Origin: Armillaria gallica
Lineage: Eukaryota > Basidiomycota > Agaricomycetes > Agaricales > Physalacriaceae
NCBI GenBank assembly: GCA_037576215.1
Contig: JBANDB010000005.1
Span: 1,426,001-1,490,000 of the forward strand
DNA: 64,000 nt
Reading direction: 5' to 3'
Shown piece after piece: positions 23,015-33,917 of the stretch (position 1 is the stretch's first letter; each line of letters opens with the position of its first letter). The translations under genes were made by a program, and so were the position numbers. The notes below the pieces were generated by a model. It had not been told where the DNA came from. It saw only the letters and a list, made by a program, of their open reading frames with translations, and ran no database searches.

Positions 23015-23475
23015 ATGTCAACGAACGTACCTGGAGTCACTATACTCCCTGACACAAATAACCATTTTAATGGCAAAAACTACGCTTCATGGAAGCTACA
23101 GATATCTGAATTACTCAAGGGAAAGGGTCTTTCTGGCTACATTGATGGCTCCATCACTTGCCTCCCAATCCCAGTATCTGCCACTGGTGCTCCCCCACCC
23201 AATCCTGCACCGATGCCCATCTACTCTTCTGTTCCTTCCCACGACGAGTGGAGATTCTGTGACCAATTGACCCACTCGCACATTGTTCTGAACATCATTG
23301 ACCTGATTGGCTTAGGGGTCAAGACAGACGGAACAGCGAAGGAATGCTGGGAGTCTGTTGCCGCTGAACACATGAAGAAATCGGACATGGCCCTGTCCGA
23401 GGCGGAACAGGCACTGAACTCGGCAAAATTTGATGGATCCAGCGACATTGACCTCCACGTTGCTGATCTCCATAC
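23015..23475 (+). pseudogene. Copia gag, N-terminal part
   Basis: The ATG at 23015 opens MSTNVPGVTILPDTNNHFNG, then KNYASWKLQISELLKGKGL and a long helical region (AKECWESVAAEHMKKSDMAL). This is the usual N-terminal gag layout of fungal copia elements. The frame is cut at ADLHT by an insertion and resumes at 26631 as TPLSDQEFCGIIIRS. Gag would form the virus-like particle. Confidence 0.85.
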
Positions 23476-26400
23476 TAGCATTTGAAGGCCATCACATGCG
23501 TGTGGCAGATCCGAGTCCTATTCCAGTGGTCTATCAGGTTTGGAGTGTCAGCCATCTATTGATTCTACTAGCCATTGCACGTCTGGCCTTACATATATGT
23601 ATGCCATACATTGTCTTCCATCACAGATGCCTGCACTGCACACACTAGCCACCGGGGGCCTGTGGGCATTGTTCAGCTGGGGTCTACACCCCAACACTGA
23701 CCTTTGAGTTCCCCAAGGTGCGTGCAGATTCTCCTGAAGCTCGCCTTGATTATTGATCACCTTTGTAACATGCAAGTTGTTGAGGGTGTAACCGATGGGT
23801 TCCGTCAAAACTTGGGGCGCGGTAGCAGAAAGTGAAGCCAGATTGTCGGGCGATGACGATGCAACTAGCTGAAGAAAAGACTACACAATGTTTGAGCAAT
23901 AACTACAAGTGAATTTTATATAGATGGGCAAATCAATGAACAACTGTAGAAAAGAATATAAGGACATGTAATTTGAAGGCAGTGTGATTACTCTCTAGGC
24001 AGCTTCAAACACGTAGACTGTGATCTCCTCTGTGCCATCATATGGTGAGTTAACTGCTGAAAATGCTGATTGTAGAGCCACTGTCGCAGTCGAGGTTGAG
24101 TTGACTGCATTTCCGATGAGCAACTATCAAGACAAGAAGTGGCATGATGACGTACCAACAACAGCAAACCAGATGTCTTGGTTGACAACAAAATTGGCAA
24201 CCTCTTTTGCACCACCAAAAAAGTCACTCGATGGCAGTTCTGATGACGGAAGCCTTGAACAACTGCATTTCCGACTGTCAAACCATCAAAGTCCTGTTGA
24301 GCTCGAAAAATGACATAGTAGAGCATAAATCACTGACCACAGTCCATCCCTGCAAATTATGTGCCAGGACTTTCTACAATGCCCTAATATCTGAAAAGAC
24401 GCAAAACATGACAATGGTTAAGGCCGGTGTTCCAATGGCTATGGCATTGATGTACATAGCCCGTGATGCCGACGTCGAAACAGATCTGTCCGTAAACTGG
24501 GACAAAAACATCATCAAGACCTCTTCATTTTGCATGGAGCGAGCTCGCGCAAAGGCTGCTGAATGCAGGCTGTTAGCAAATTTCATGATATTTTGGGAAA
24601 TGACACACTGATACAGGCCCATTATAAGCATTTTCAAGTGATAGGCCTCGGGCTGGCGAATGTCTGAGAAAGGTGAGTATACCCATACATCGGGCTAAAT
24701 GGGTAGAGTTTCCAAGGCTGTCAGATGGCTAAACCCCCTAACAGCACGTAAGTGTTTGGCAGAAAACAGGTAGGTTCCCTCGGTGATTATTGGGGTATCA
24801 GTCATTGCGGATAAGAATTTCAAAATCAATAGTCGACGGCGAGTGAGCTTCATTTCTGTCTTGGACGATGCTTAGTATGTAAGAGAGCACCTCGGCAATG
24901 GTGAAGCACCAGACTGCTTTCTTGGCTGTTGGTTGCAACCTAATGGTCTGAGAAGTGGATAGCTGGGGGAAAGGATACCTGAAGGAGGCGGTGACCAAAA
25001 GTCGATTGTTGTGATGGGTGGGGTGCCTTGAATTACTGTCATGCTATGGTGCCTTGACTGATTGTCCTACACTGAATCAGTCGATCCTGCCAAGTGTCGA
25101 TAACACTGACTTGCTGGTTTGGGCTCTTTCATCATTAGCTTCATTGACTTTGTGCCCACCAGTTCGTTGGTATCCTTATTCTCAGCATTCATTCAGAGAA
25201 AATTTCTTACTTTCCAGTGTCTATCAGCTTCAATTGAGCGTGATTATTCCACAGTGCTTTCTGCATGATACCGAAGCAAGTCACCATAATCCTTTGACAG
25301 TCAATGGAGTCGTTCACCTGGAAGGCAATTAGCGGTCATCGAGTATGAGGGAGGAACATTTTACCGCTTGGTACACAAGCTGAGTCACAGACATACTGGC
25401 ATAAGCAATAGCCAGCAGGCCCGGAAGCAATTCAATTTGTTGACTGCATGCCTCATAGTAGTCGCTCTTCTCAGGTAAAATCAGTACGGAAAGTATCAGA
25501 TTGAAGACTTTTGAGGATTGATAGCCCCATGAGGATAGATCCCTAGATGTACATGTGGCAACACCGCAACGTGGAGCAGTTCAGTGCGTAACCTTGTCTG
25601 TCGAGATGGTGGCCTGTTCCCTGTTCAATCAGAATCAACGCACAAGTTCAGGTTGTTGAAATGATGGATTGCTCTGAGGGTATATAGGTACAGGTGCCCC
25701 CCATCAATAGATGTAAAGAGGAAGAGGTTGCGCCAACATCGTCGCAAACAGATGTCAGGCTCGCCAGGCAGCTATGCAAATCACTGGATACTTCTTTGAC
25801 ATCCATGCACATGCTCAAAGCTCCCCACTCTTTCCAATATCGATGGCTCCACAGGATCACTCTGTGGCGGTAATGGAGGGTCTGTGATAACAGCCTTGGA
25901 GATATCCACCCTAATGAGAGCGTGTCGTGGTGATTATCTCGAGTTCATGAGGAAAATCATGGTGTCTTCTTGTACAGTCCAAGACTGCAAAAAACAGAGT
26001 TAGACATTCTCTCCTAAGTATAACAAGCATAGAACGCACGATGGATGTTTTTTTGCAAACGTCGGAGCCCATCCGATACCTGAACTTCACTGTTGATGTT
26101 TGATGCTGGATGGGGTGAGTAATATAAAATGATCATCAAAATAGGTGATGTACAGACTCAAAGTACGGTGCGCCAGAAATGGTGATCCAGTTTCCAGAGG
26201 CGTTGTTTAACACTCCAACCTTTGCGACATATTGTAACAGAGCTGGCCTTGAAGACTTTCCTCCAGAATGGGCAGCATCATCCCATTAACAACATACATT
26301 GTGAAGAAAGGATAAGTGGGGACGCAAAAGAGCAGAGGAATTTGGAAGGTGAAATAGGAGAGAGAGGCTCAAGAAGGAAAGGAACGGGCGAAGACGTTGT

Positions 26401-26622
26401 GAAGGGAGGCAGAGATAACCAGATACCGGCATGAAAAAAGAGTGGATGGAGGGAGAGCGGTGATGGATGATGCAAAATGTTCCCACGGTGGGCCCAGTAA
26501 TGCAAGCTTGGCAAGTTGCATGTTGGACATTGTGAAATTCCCACAGTCATTTCAGACCACATAATGACCGAGTTATTCCTATATTCATAGGACTCAGAAC
26601 CAAGCGAAAGGCGGTAAATGAC
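23476..26622. mobile_element. Unidentified 3.1 kb insertion in gag
   Basis: The insert splits gag codons and is flanked by the perfect 8-bp repeat CTCCATAC (23468-23475 and 26623-26630). Joining across it restores the gag reading frame. Its ends (TAGCATTTG ... GTAAATGAC) share only a short inverted CATTT, so the class is unclear; an 8-bp duplication suits hAT. Inside, no transposase was recognised. Exon-like minus-strand pieces occur, such as SSDFFGGAKEVANFVVNQD with a GTACG donor, joined to NAVNSTSTATVALQSAFSAV and a stop near 23997. Hydrophobic stretches lie near 24440 and 24900. Confidence 0.7.
23997..24260 (-). pseudogene. Unrecognised exon pair inside the gag insertion
   Basis: On the minus strand LPSSDFFGGAKEVANF ... 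DIWFAVV ends at a GTACGTC donor. After a roughly 33-bp intron-like gap ending in AG the frame continues LLIGNAVNSTSTATVAL ... GTEEITVYVFEAA and a stop at about 23997. The look is that of the 3' end of a real intron-bearing gene. I do not recognise the family. It may be a host gene fragment carried by the insert, or a coincidence. Confidence 0.3.
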
Positions 26623-26630
26623 CTCCATAC

Positions 26631-27713
26631 CACTCCCTTGTCAGACCAGGAGTTTTGTGGAATAATCATCCGTTCTATCTTGCCCACAGAGAACTGGATG
26701 CCGATCCTCCCGAGCTTGTACAACCTCGTGTCGTCCTCAGATCTTATTTCACAACTCCAGACCCACACAATGATACTGCGTGCCATCGGAAAAGGCCCAG
26801 CCCAATCTCAGGCCCAGGCCTTGGCAGCAGGCACCCATCTTGGGTGTACCAATCCCGGATGCAAGGCACATGACAAAACCAGACATTTGGCCAATAATTG
26901 TTACTGGCCTGGGGGAGGAAAGGAAGGCCAGTTCCCACCTAACTTCAGCTGTCAGCACAGAGCCAATCATGTAGCCATGAATACCCAAGGCCCCACATCA
27001 TCTGATGGAACCAGGCACTTCGTCTTGGCTGCTAGGGCAGCCCACATTGAGATAGACCATGACGAGGATGGAATTATCATCAAGGATGGCGACACTGGGG
27101 ATAGAGTGTTCGAGTGGAACGGGACAAGGTCTTTCTGGCTTGGGATGAGAACAGTTCAGATACAGACTTGTTCAAAGAAATATGTACATCCGAAGCTGAA
27201 AGCTCAGATTTTGAGCTTTTGTTTGACAATGGATCTGAGGATTACAGTGACATGCCCAGCTTGCAGGACATGGATGACACCTCTGATGAGGAAGGAAATG
27301 TTCATGTGCAGGATTGTACTGTGGTCCATGTTAGCCAGGACGAGGTGTCAATTGTGATTGAGGAGATTACCTGTGATGCAGGGATCTCTGAGACCGCATT
27401 TGTCACTACCACCTTCCCAGGAAAAGATCCTAAGACTACCCCAACCTTCATTGACTCTGGCGCTAGTGACTTTTTCTTCAAAAATTGCAAGGATTTCATT
27501 GATTATAGTGCCATTGCATATTGCACTGGAAATTCAGCTGTTGAAGGGAATGGGCAGTTTGAAATCCTAGGAAAGGGAATGGCGTCGCAGATGTACAGAG
27601 TCAATGGGAAGAACATATGTTTGACATTCAAAAATGCACTCCACTCACCCTCTCTTGCAGCCAATCTCATCTCAGTAAGTGCTGATGAGCCTCCAGGCTC
27701 TGTACGCTCATAA
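26631..27713 (+). pseudogene. Copia gag C-terminus (zinc knuckle) and protease, frameshifted
   Basis: The frame resumes as TPLSDQEFCGIIIRSILPTE. It contains the knuckle CTNPGCKAHDKTRHLANNC followed by WPGGGKEGQFPPNF, a known copia pattern. Near 27110 the useful frame changes. The second frame has an acidic linker and then the aspartic protease active site FIDSGASDFFF and the conserved NALHSPSLAANLISVS. The shift could be programmed, but the damaged state of the element makes a mutation more likely. After LISVSA the homology stops where foreign DNA enters. Confidence 0.85.
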
Positions 27714-27834
27714 ATTCGTGGATCTATAATGATCTAGTGATATTCCACCCCTTCCGAACCTTCATATCAAAGCACAGCCATGATTGTCAGGCACTTTGAT
27801 CCTGAATCCTATTACGCAACTCTAATGACAAGTT

Positions 27835-28094
27835 AGCGAACTATTATAATTTGCTACAGTCAGCAGCAGTTAAAGCCTTACCAAGGCTGTTTACTTTGCG
27901 CAGTTCATGGCTTAGTAAATGCACAGAAAGTTCGCGTTGCAGCAGCATTGCACAGTAACTGAAGCTACATGCACAGTTATGCACAGCCATGCACAGTTGC
28001 GTAGTTCTTAAAGTTGCACAGCTGCTGACAGATCTCAACTCAGCATTAGTAAGGAAAGGACAAGAATACTCTATTGCACAGTAAATAGTTCGCT
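27835..28094. repeat. Small inverted-repeat element with TGCACAG clusters
   Basis: AGCGAACTATT at 27835-27845 is inverted as AATAGTTCGCT at 28084-28094. Inside, CAGTCAGCAGC near 27860 is partly mirrored by GCTGCTGACAG near 28020, and TGCACAG occurs many times on either strand. The total is 260 bp. It looks like a foldback or MITE-type element; no target duplication was identified. Confidence 0.4.
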
Positions 28095-30393
28095 TGTGTT
28101 GCGAATTAACAGGGCAAGGACAAATGTAGCTTACATACAAGTAATTCTCAAAGTAGTATAAAAGTAGCTAACTAAAAGTACGAAGGGAGAAGGAGATGAA
28201 ACCCAAGGGAGTTACTTGCCCACAAGTACACTACCTTACACACCTCCTAGATCCGATACACACACCCGAAGTTATTGCTTCTCTACTGTTCATTAGAGAA
28301 ATAACACTTAGCGAACTTTTCCTTCGCTAATACAGTTAGCTATAACTTCGCGTACTTACCTCCTCTCCAAAAACTTCGCTAGGAAACCTTTACTGGTTAC
28401 CCTTGTGAAGCATCCTCGACGTTTTAAGTTCGCTTACATACCTGTGCGCTTTAAAGAGCAATCCGCAGCTAGGATTGAAGCCCTTTAGCCACTAACAACC
28501 CAGTACAACCATTTCTGAACTTTGGAAACAACACCACTTAACTCTTATAGAGTTAGACACCTTGAGGGCTTAGCTACCTTTCTCATAGAAGAGAAAGTTC
28601 GCTACCATTGCCCTTTTAACTCGACTCAAGATTAGTACTGACTTGCTTGATATTAGATCATTTAGAGCTATATCTTGCTTGCGCGTACTTTATCTTGGAC
28701 AAAACCTCGCTCACATCTAGAGCACCAGCTTCATTAACTCACATAGAGTTCCCCAACCGAATCCGCAGCTAGGATTTCGACACCACATAGTTCGCACCGC
28801 ATCTAGGTTGCCCCTGCTCAGCATACACCCACGTTTACGCACCTTTTCCCTTCCAGGAAAGTTCACGTACATACCTTGAGCCTCTGAACAGCCCACAGAG
28901 AATCATAACAAAGCGTAGCAATACTTCACTACACCACCAGGAAGCTACAGTCATCGCACGGAGGTGCAAGACTAGACTCGCTAGAACCTGCCTTCAGATT
29001 CTGTGCTTGACTACACTCACCATTACAGGTCTTGTGTTTTCCGCCCGCAGGAGTCTCTAGGTTCATCAGCGCCCTCAATTCCGCTGTACTTTCTGTTATG
29101 TTTGTGGACAGACGTGTCTCTGTCTGTGACCAAAATAAATGTGAGATCTTCTCTGGACGGGGCAGGCATTAATGCCCTTCTATTTAATTAACAGACTGCC
29201 ATAGGAGTGCCGTTGTAATGTAATATTCAGTACAACTGCAAGTAGGTGCTAATTAATAATTTGTACTGTAGTCCCTCCCACCTCTAGCACAGGATCCCAC
29301 ATGCTCTGGTGGTTGTGCATATTCGCGCTCGCTGTTTGGCATGCCATCCCTTTTCCTTCTGTTCTAAATTTATCTCAACTTCTTTTTTCTCCGATTTCTT
29401 GTGCCTCTGGTACTTCTTGGTTCCTCTGCGGATTTGCTGTCCCTGAGGATATCTATTTTTATATCATCATCGTTGTCCGTTGCTTGGGACCCATCGATTA
29501 CATGTTCTGGGTTCAGGACATGTTAGTGATATGTTTTCTGTCATATGTTTTCGATTTTTTCGCTTCCAGCTTTTGCCTAACGATCGCATATCTTGATCGA
29601 TCCAATATGTCTGTCTTCCGTACTTTCTATCTGCTCCAGAACGATTTCAGCTGCTGTATTTGTTCAGAAAAAAAAACAATGGTTGATTTTGTGTGCTATA
29701 GATGGGTACGTCACACATAAAATTAAACACATGCTATCAAGTAACTACTAAACCACAACGAGTAGTCGAATGAATCAATATTCCATTATTTTCAATGGAT
29801 GTGTGAGCAACGTCTCTGGATGTACTGCTGATGGCTATCCAGAAGATCAGACCGGATGCCGGACTCAACGAGAATGCCTCTCAAAACATTGTTTCTACTT
29901 ATCTGTGTCTAGCAAGGAGTATGAGATTGCGATGTAGGACGAAGTTAGGTACCCCAGTTGCAATGCGGTGCTTCTTTGGGAAATACCAGGCCCGGAATAT
30001 GCAAAATGAATTTTAATCAGTTTAAAGTCATTATACATGCAGGACTAAGAGCACTATACAGAGTTTACAATGACTGACTGGCAACTGTTGTCATCAAAAT
30101 AATAATGGTTTGACTTCACTGATTGTCAGGCACCTTCTGAGAATTTGTGCAGTAATCATTTTTCATACATATAGAGCATGAACAACAGCCAAAACCCTGT
30201 TGAGATTTGGTTTTCACAGCTTTAACACCACTTTCTATTTATACTTATTTACCACTTACTTCAAACTTTGACATTTCATACCTATCGTTACTTGACTCCG
30301 AACCCCCACTGTCCCTATACTGTACAACAGAATATACCGTCCTTCGAGTCCACTGCGCTGCCCTCCCAAACCACCAGAACCTAAATTCCAACA

Positions 30394-30407
30394 GGTTATG
30401 GGCCCCG
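30394..30407 (+). other. Primer binding site of the gag-only element
   Basis: GGTTATGGGCCCCG starts right after the LTR end CCAACA. GGTTATGGGCCC is the copia primer site, complementary to the anticodon stem-loop of initiator tRNA-Met, so a cleaved half-tRNA is the expected primer. Confidence 0.8.
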
Positions 30408-30604
30408 AGCCCCTCTAACTTCTATCACTTGCTTTCTTGGTCCTGACCCCTATCCAACTCGTTCATCGTCTCTCTTGTGCTTGCCGTCAGTAGTGCCATG
30501 GCCCCTCATTATAGTGTTTCTCGTGTTTATTCGTGCCTTATCATTATTCTGTGCCTATCCGACATATCATCATACCATCATTTCCATCGCTACATCACAT
30601 CATC

Positions 30605-31399
30605 ATGGCTGCGTGGTCCAAATACCAGTTTGCTCCCCTCGACAACACCAATTACTTTGATTGGGTCTATGCTCAGCACATGGACCTCACCAAGAAGAAG
30701 CTCTGGGCTGTTACTGATGGGAGCGAGCCCAAGCCACTTGGGTCTCCTAACTCCAATGCAGTGAAGGGTTGGGTTAGACGGGATGAAGAAGCATTGGTGA
30801 CCATTGTCAGCAACATCCTCCCTTCCCAATATCACCTGACTCGAAATGCGACTTCGGCCAAGGAGGCCTGGGACAATATTAAGTCCTACCATACCACCGA
30901 GGGTCTTGGGAGTGTCGTCGCAATGTGGAGACAGCTCATTAGGTTGAAGAAAGCTGGAGAGGAGATACATATGAGGGACCATATCGGGGATATTCAGACG
31001 ATCATTGACAAGCTCAAGGCTTTAGGTGAAACGTGTACAGATGGATTGGCTATTGCTTTCATCATGGAATCCCTTCCTCATTTATACGACAATCTCATTG
31101 TTGCGCTCGACAACAATCCCCAGCACACCGACCTCTCCTACATCATTTCCTGCATCCTCAATGAGGAAACTCACCAATCCAAGGAGAAGACCGATTCTCC
31201 TGACCATCTTGCGCTTGCTGCTGACTTTAGTCGGTCCCGTTTGCCAATTGACCGCTCTACGATTACCTGTCATGGTTGCGGCCAGAAGGGACACTTCAAG
31301 AATGAGTGCGGCACATTCCCCTTCAACCAGATCACCATACCGACTACCTCGATCGCGGCCTTGGCCATTGGTCCTTACGACGAGGAAATTGTCATTTAG
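30605..31399 (+). CDS. Copia Gag protein of the gag-only element
   Basis: A complete frame of 264 residues starts at the ATG at 30605. The N-terminal region has FAPLDNTNYFDWVYAQHMDL, a middle UBN2-type gag region contains EAWDNIKSYHTTEGLGSVVA and WRQLIRLKKAGEEIHM, and a C-terminal CCHC knuckle reads CHGCGQKGHFKNEC (about residues 222-235). No stops or frameshifts interrupt it, although the LTRs have diverged. Gag would assemble the particle and bind RNA. Keeping gag while losing pol suggests that the element either died recently or is selected to supply its own Gag. Confidence 0.88.
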   Translation: MAAWSKYQFAPLDNTNYFDWVYAQHMDLTKKKLWAVTDGSEPKPLGSPNSNAVKGWVRRDEEALVTIVSNILPSQYHLTRNATSAKEAWDNIKSYHTTEGLGSVVAMWRQLIRLKKAGEEIHMRDHIGDIQTIIDKLKALGETCTDGLAIAFIMESLPHLYDNLIVALDNNPQHTDLSYIISCILNEETHQSKEKTDSPDHLALAADFSRSRLPIDRSTITCHGCGQKGHFKNECGTFPFNQITIPTTSIAALAIGPYDEEIVI

Positions 31400-32989
31400 A
31401 CTGGTCCCCAGGGATCATGGCAATAGTGGGAGACGATTTCTCTACATTCACTTACTATACCCCCCCTTTCATCCTTTTCATCTTAGACCTTCACGACGCC
31501 GTGAAATAGTGGGAGTGTTGAGATTTGGTTTTCACGGCTTTAACGCCACTTTCTATTTATACCTATTTACCACTTACTTCAAACTTTGACATTTCATACC
31601 TATTGTTACTTGACTCCGAACCCCCACTGTCCCTATACTGTCCTTCGAGTCCACTGCGCTGCCCTCCTGAACCACCAGAACCTAAATTCCAACAAACCCT
31701 AGTATTTATGCTTATCCAAAATTAATATCATTACACGCAAGCTATGTCTGAAGCAATTGACCGGCCGGTTCACTATACTGCCGACTGCCGATCACAATTT
31801 GAGCGAATAGGATCGCAAGATCACTATTAAGTAATCAGCTAATCTCTCGAATCGCTTCCATCCCTACCCACGTGCAAGCCCTCCAACGAGGCCGCACATC
31901 CAATAAACAATGAATGACCACACCGCACCTTACCCACAACGTCTCTGACTACCCGCAACAAGCTTTGCTGCCGCCGTTCACCAGTACACAAGCTTATCCC
32001 GCAACACATCCTGCGTAACCACCTACTGGCCAATCAGCATCAATCCCCATGCATCACAAAGTTCCAAGAGCTGAACGACACCAAAGATGCAAGAAATCCG
32101 AAGATCAAATGCCATCTGGGTGCACGAAGCCAAGAACAAGCCTGGCGACAATGATGACAGCAGCAGTAGTGCACGAAGAGGACTGGAAGGCTTGTCTGGG
32201 GATCAAGGGTGCATGCGAGGGTGGGGTTTTGCTGTGGGGGCTGAACAGAGGGCTGATGAGGTGAGGGAAGGTGGGAGAACATGAGAGCGGGCGCGGAATG
32301 ACAGGGAGATGCCAACGGCCATAACAACGGCAGCTCTTTGAGTGTCGTCCACCACTACAAGTGAACAACGATGGACATGGCACTCCACCAAGATGACAAT
32401 GATATCACCACTGACAGTCATTCTGCTTTGCATCTTTTTAGCGGACTGGTCGTTCACGTGCATGAGGGTTCTATTATTTTTATATAGTTCTTGTCATGAA
32501 TCAATGAAAAGAAAATTGCCCTCCTGGGCAAGGCAAATTTTCTCAGTTTTTTTTTTTCCTGAACAAAAACAAATTCTAAAAAAAACATATCAATGGAATA
32601 ACAAGCAATTCGTTCGGGCTGACATGGTGTTGGTGTTGCAGAATGTCGATCAAAGAATGAGAATCCTTTTGAAACATGAGAAGCGAACGTCAGATCACTT
32701 CTGGAGATTGGAAATTGGTCAATGGGATCATCCTATCCCAGCCTGGCAATATGGCGCACCCTATTTTTAGGGTCTACCCTTGTCGTCGTCTTGCTCAACG
32801 AGGTCGATGCAGTGCACGGTTGTGCACGATGAGCATGCCCTTCAGTCATCTGGATTCCACAGCTGAGTAGCTGAGCCTCCAAAATGTCCCTCCAAATCTC
32901 ACTGTAGGTACAGGTGTTTAATGAATTAGACCTGACTGCGCTTACAAGGGTTTTATACATTATGACTGTATTGGCATTACAGTTGCTAA

Positions 32990-33917
32990 TAGATTAAGGT
33001 ACAATTAACGGGTGGACAGGGAGCAGATGGCATGTATGTTCTTGAGGCTACTCCATCTCCCCTAGCGATGTCTTCTCGTGCTACTGCAACATCCTTATGC
33101 AACTGGCACCACCGTCTTGCGCACATGAGTCCGAAGACCATCAAGGAAATGGCGTCAAAGAATCTCATTGACAGCTTGAACATAAACGACGAGACCATGG
33201 TTGGCAAATGCGTCGACTGCATCCTGGCACGCCAGACACGTCGTCCATTTGATGAGCCAACAGATCCTGATGTTGAGCCTTTGGATCTCGTTGCTGTAGA
33301 CCTGTGGGGACCGTCTCGCACTGTGTCCGTTAGTGGGAAGACATACATGATGGTGGCAGCAGATAGTGGGAGTTCTTTCAAGTGGGGCGGATTCTTGGCT
33401 GACAAAAAGGATGCCACGACTGTTGAGGCTTTTGATGGTTACCGCCGTATGGCCGAAACTCAGACTGGCTATAAAGTTAAACGGCTGAGGATGGATCGAG
33501 CTTTTGCAGGGTCCAAGTGGGCTGACTACTGCACTGAGCACGGCATTATATTGGAGCTTACTGCTCCCCACTCCTCAGCCCAAAATGGTCTCACGGAACA
33601 CACCATTCACACCATCATGGAAGACACCCGTGCCCTCCTCAGTGACTCTGGTCTGCCAGATAAGTTCTGGGCTGAAGCAATTTCAACATCCATCCACACG
33701 CGCAACCTTATCCCATCACGTCGCCACCCAGACCATATTGCCACAGAGAAATTTACGGGTAGGCGACAAGACATCTCATACCTGCGAGTTTTTGGGTCTA
33801 CGTGCTGGGCAAAACGTCCCACAGCTGGTGGAATCCTCGTTGATGGTGGCAGCAAGCTCGATGATCGATCGAGGAAATGCACATTACTGGGATACTCAGG
33901 GACGAACTACCGCGTGC
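32990..33917 (+). pseudogene. Copia integrase, 3' end cut by a hAT insertion
   Basis: The zinc-binding part WHHRLAHM ... GKCVDCILAR gives the His and Cys pairs. The catalytic core shows VAVDLWGP (first Asp), LRMDRAF (second Asp) and NGLTEHTIHTI (Glu), so the DDE triad is present. Downstream come RNLIPSRRHPDH, LRVFGSTCWAKRP and CTLLGYSGTNYRV. At this point the hAT element starts. The next copia codons (LDQQGRVFISRDVVFEEG) continue at 37021. Upstream the link to protease is lost. Confidence 0.88.

Larger units (their letters stand above)
30198..31694 (+). mobile_element. Gag-only (non-autonomous) copia LTR retrotransposon
   Basis: LTRs of 196 bp (30198-30393) and 179 bp (31516-31694) begin TGTTGAGATTTGG and end TTCCAACA. 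The 5-bp duplication AACCC flanks the element (30193-30197 and 31695-31699). The primer site GGTTATGGGCCCCG follows the 5' LTR and a purine tract (GTGGGAG) precedes the 3' LTR. The only coding region is a complete gag; there is no protease, integrase or polymerase and no room for them. It must depend on another copia for movement. The 5' LTR has 17 extra bases near 30330. Confidence 0.9.
27690..32990. mobile_element. About 5.3 kb of inserted DNA between protease and integrase
   Basis: Copia protein homology ends at LISVSA (about 27680) and resumes at QLTGGQGADGMYVLEA (about 33000). The DNA between belongs to something else. No clean target duplication was found, so the edges are approximate and more than one event may be involved. 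It holds a complete gag-only LTR element (30198-31694) and an inverted repeat (27835-28094). The frames at 29301-29720 and 31840-32770 show no known domain. Confidence 0.6.

Noticed and set aside
29301..29720. 139-codon hydrophobic frame starting with ATG
   Set aside because: T-rich sequence inside inserted repeat DNA. No domain, no signal-peptide logic, and hydrophobicity follows from base composition.
32040..32463. Overlapping frames on both strands near 32.0-32.8 kb
   Set aside because: No domain and proline/serine-rich by composition; probably non-coding insert DNA.
33032..33571. Minus-strand frame opposite integrase
   Set aside because: Shadow of a strongly supported integrase frame.
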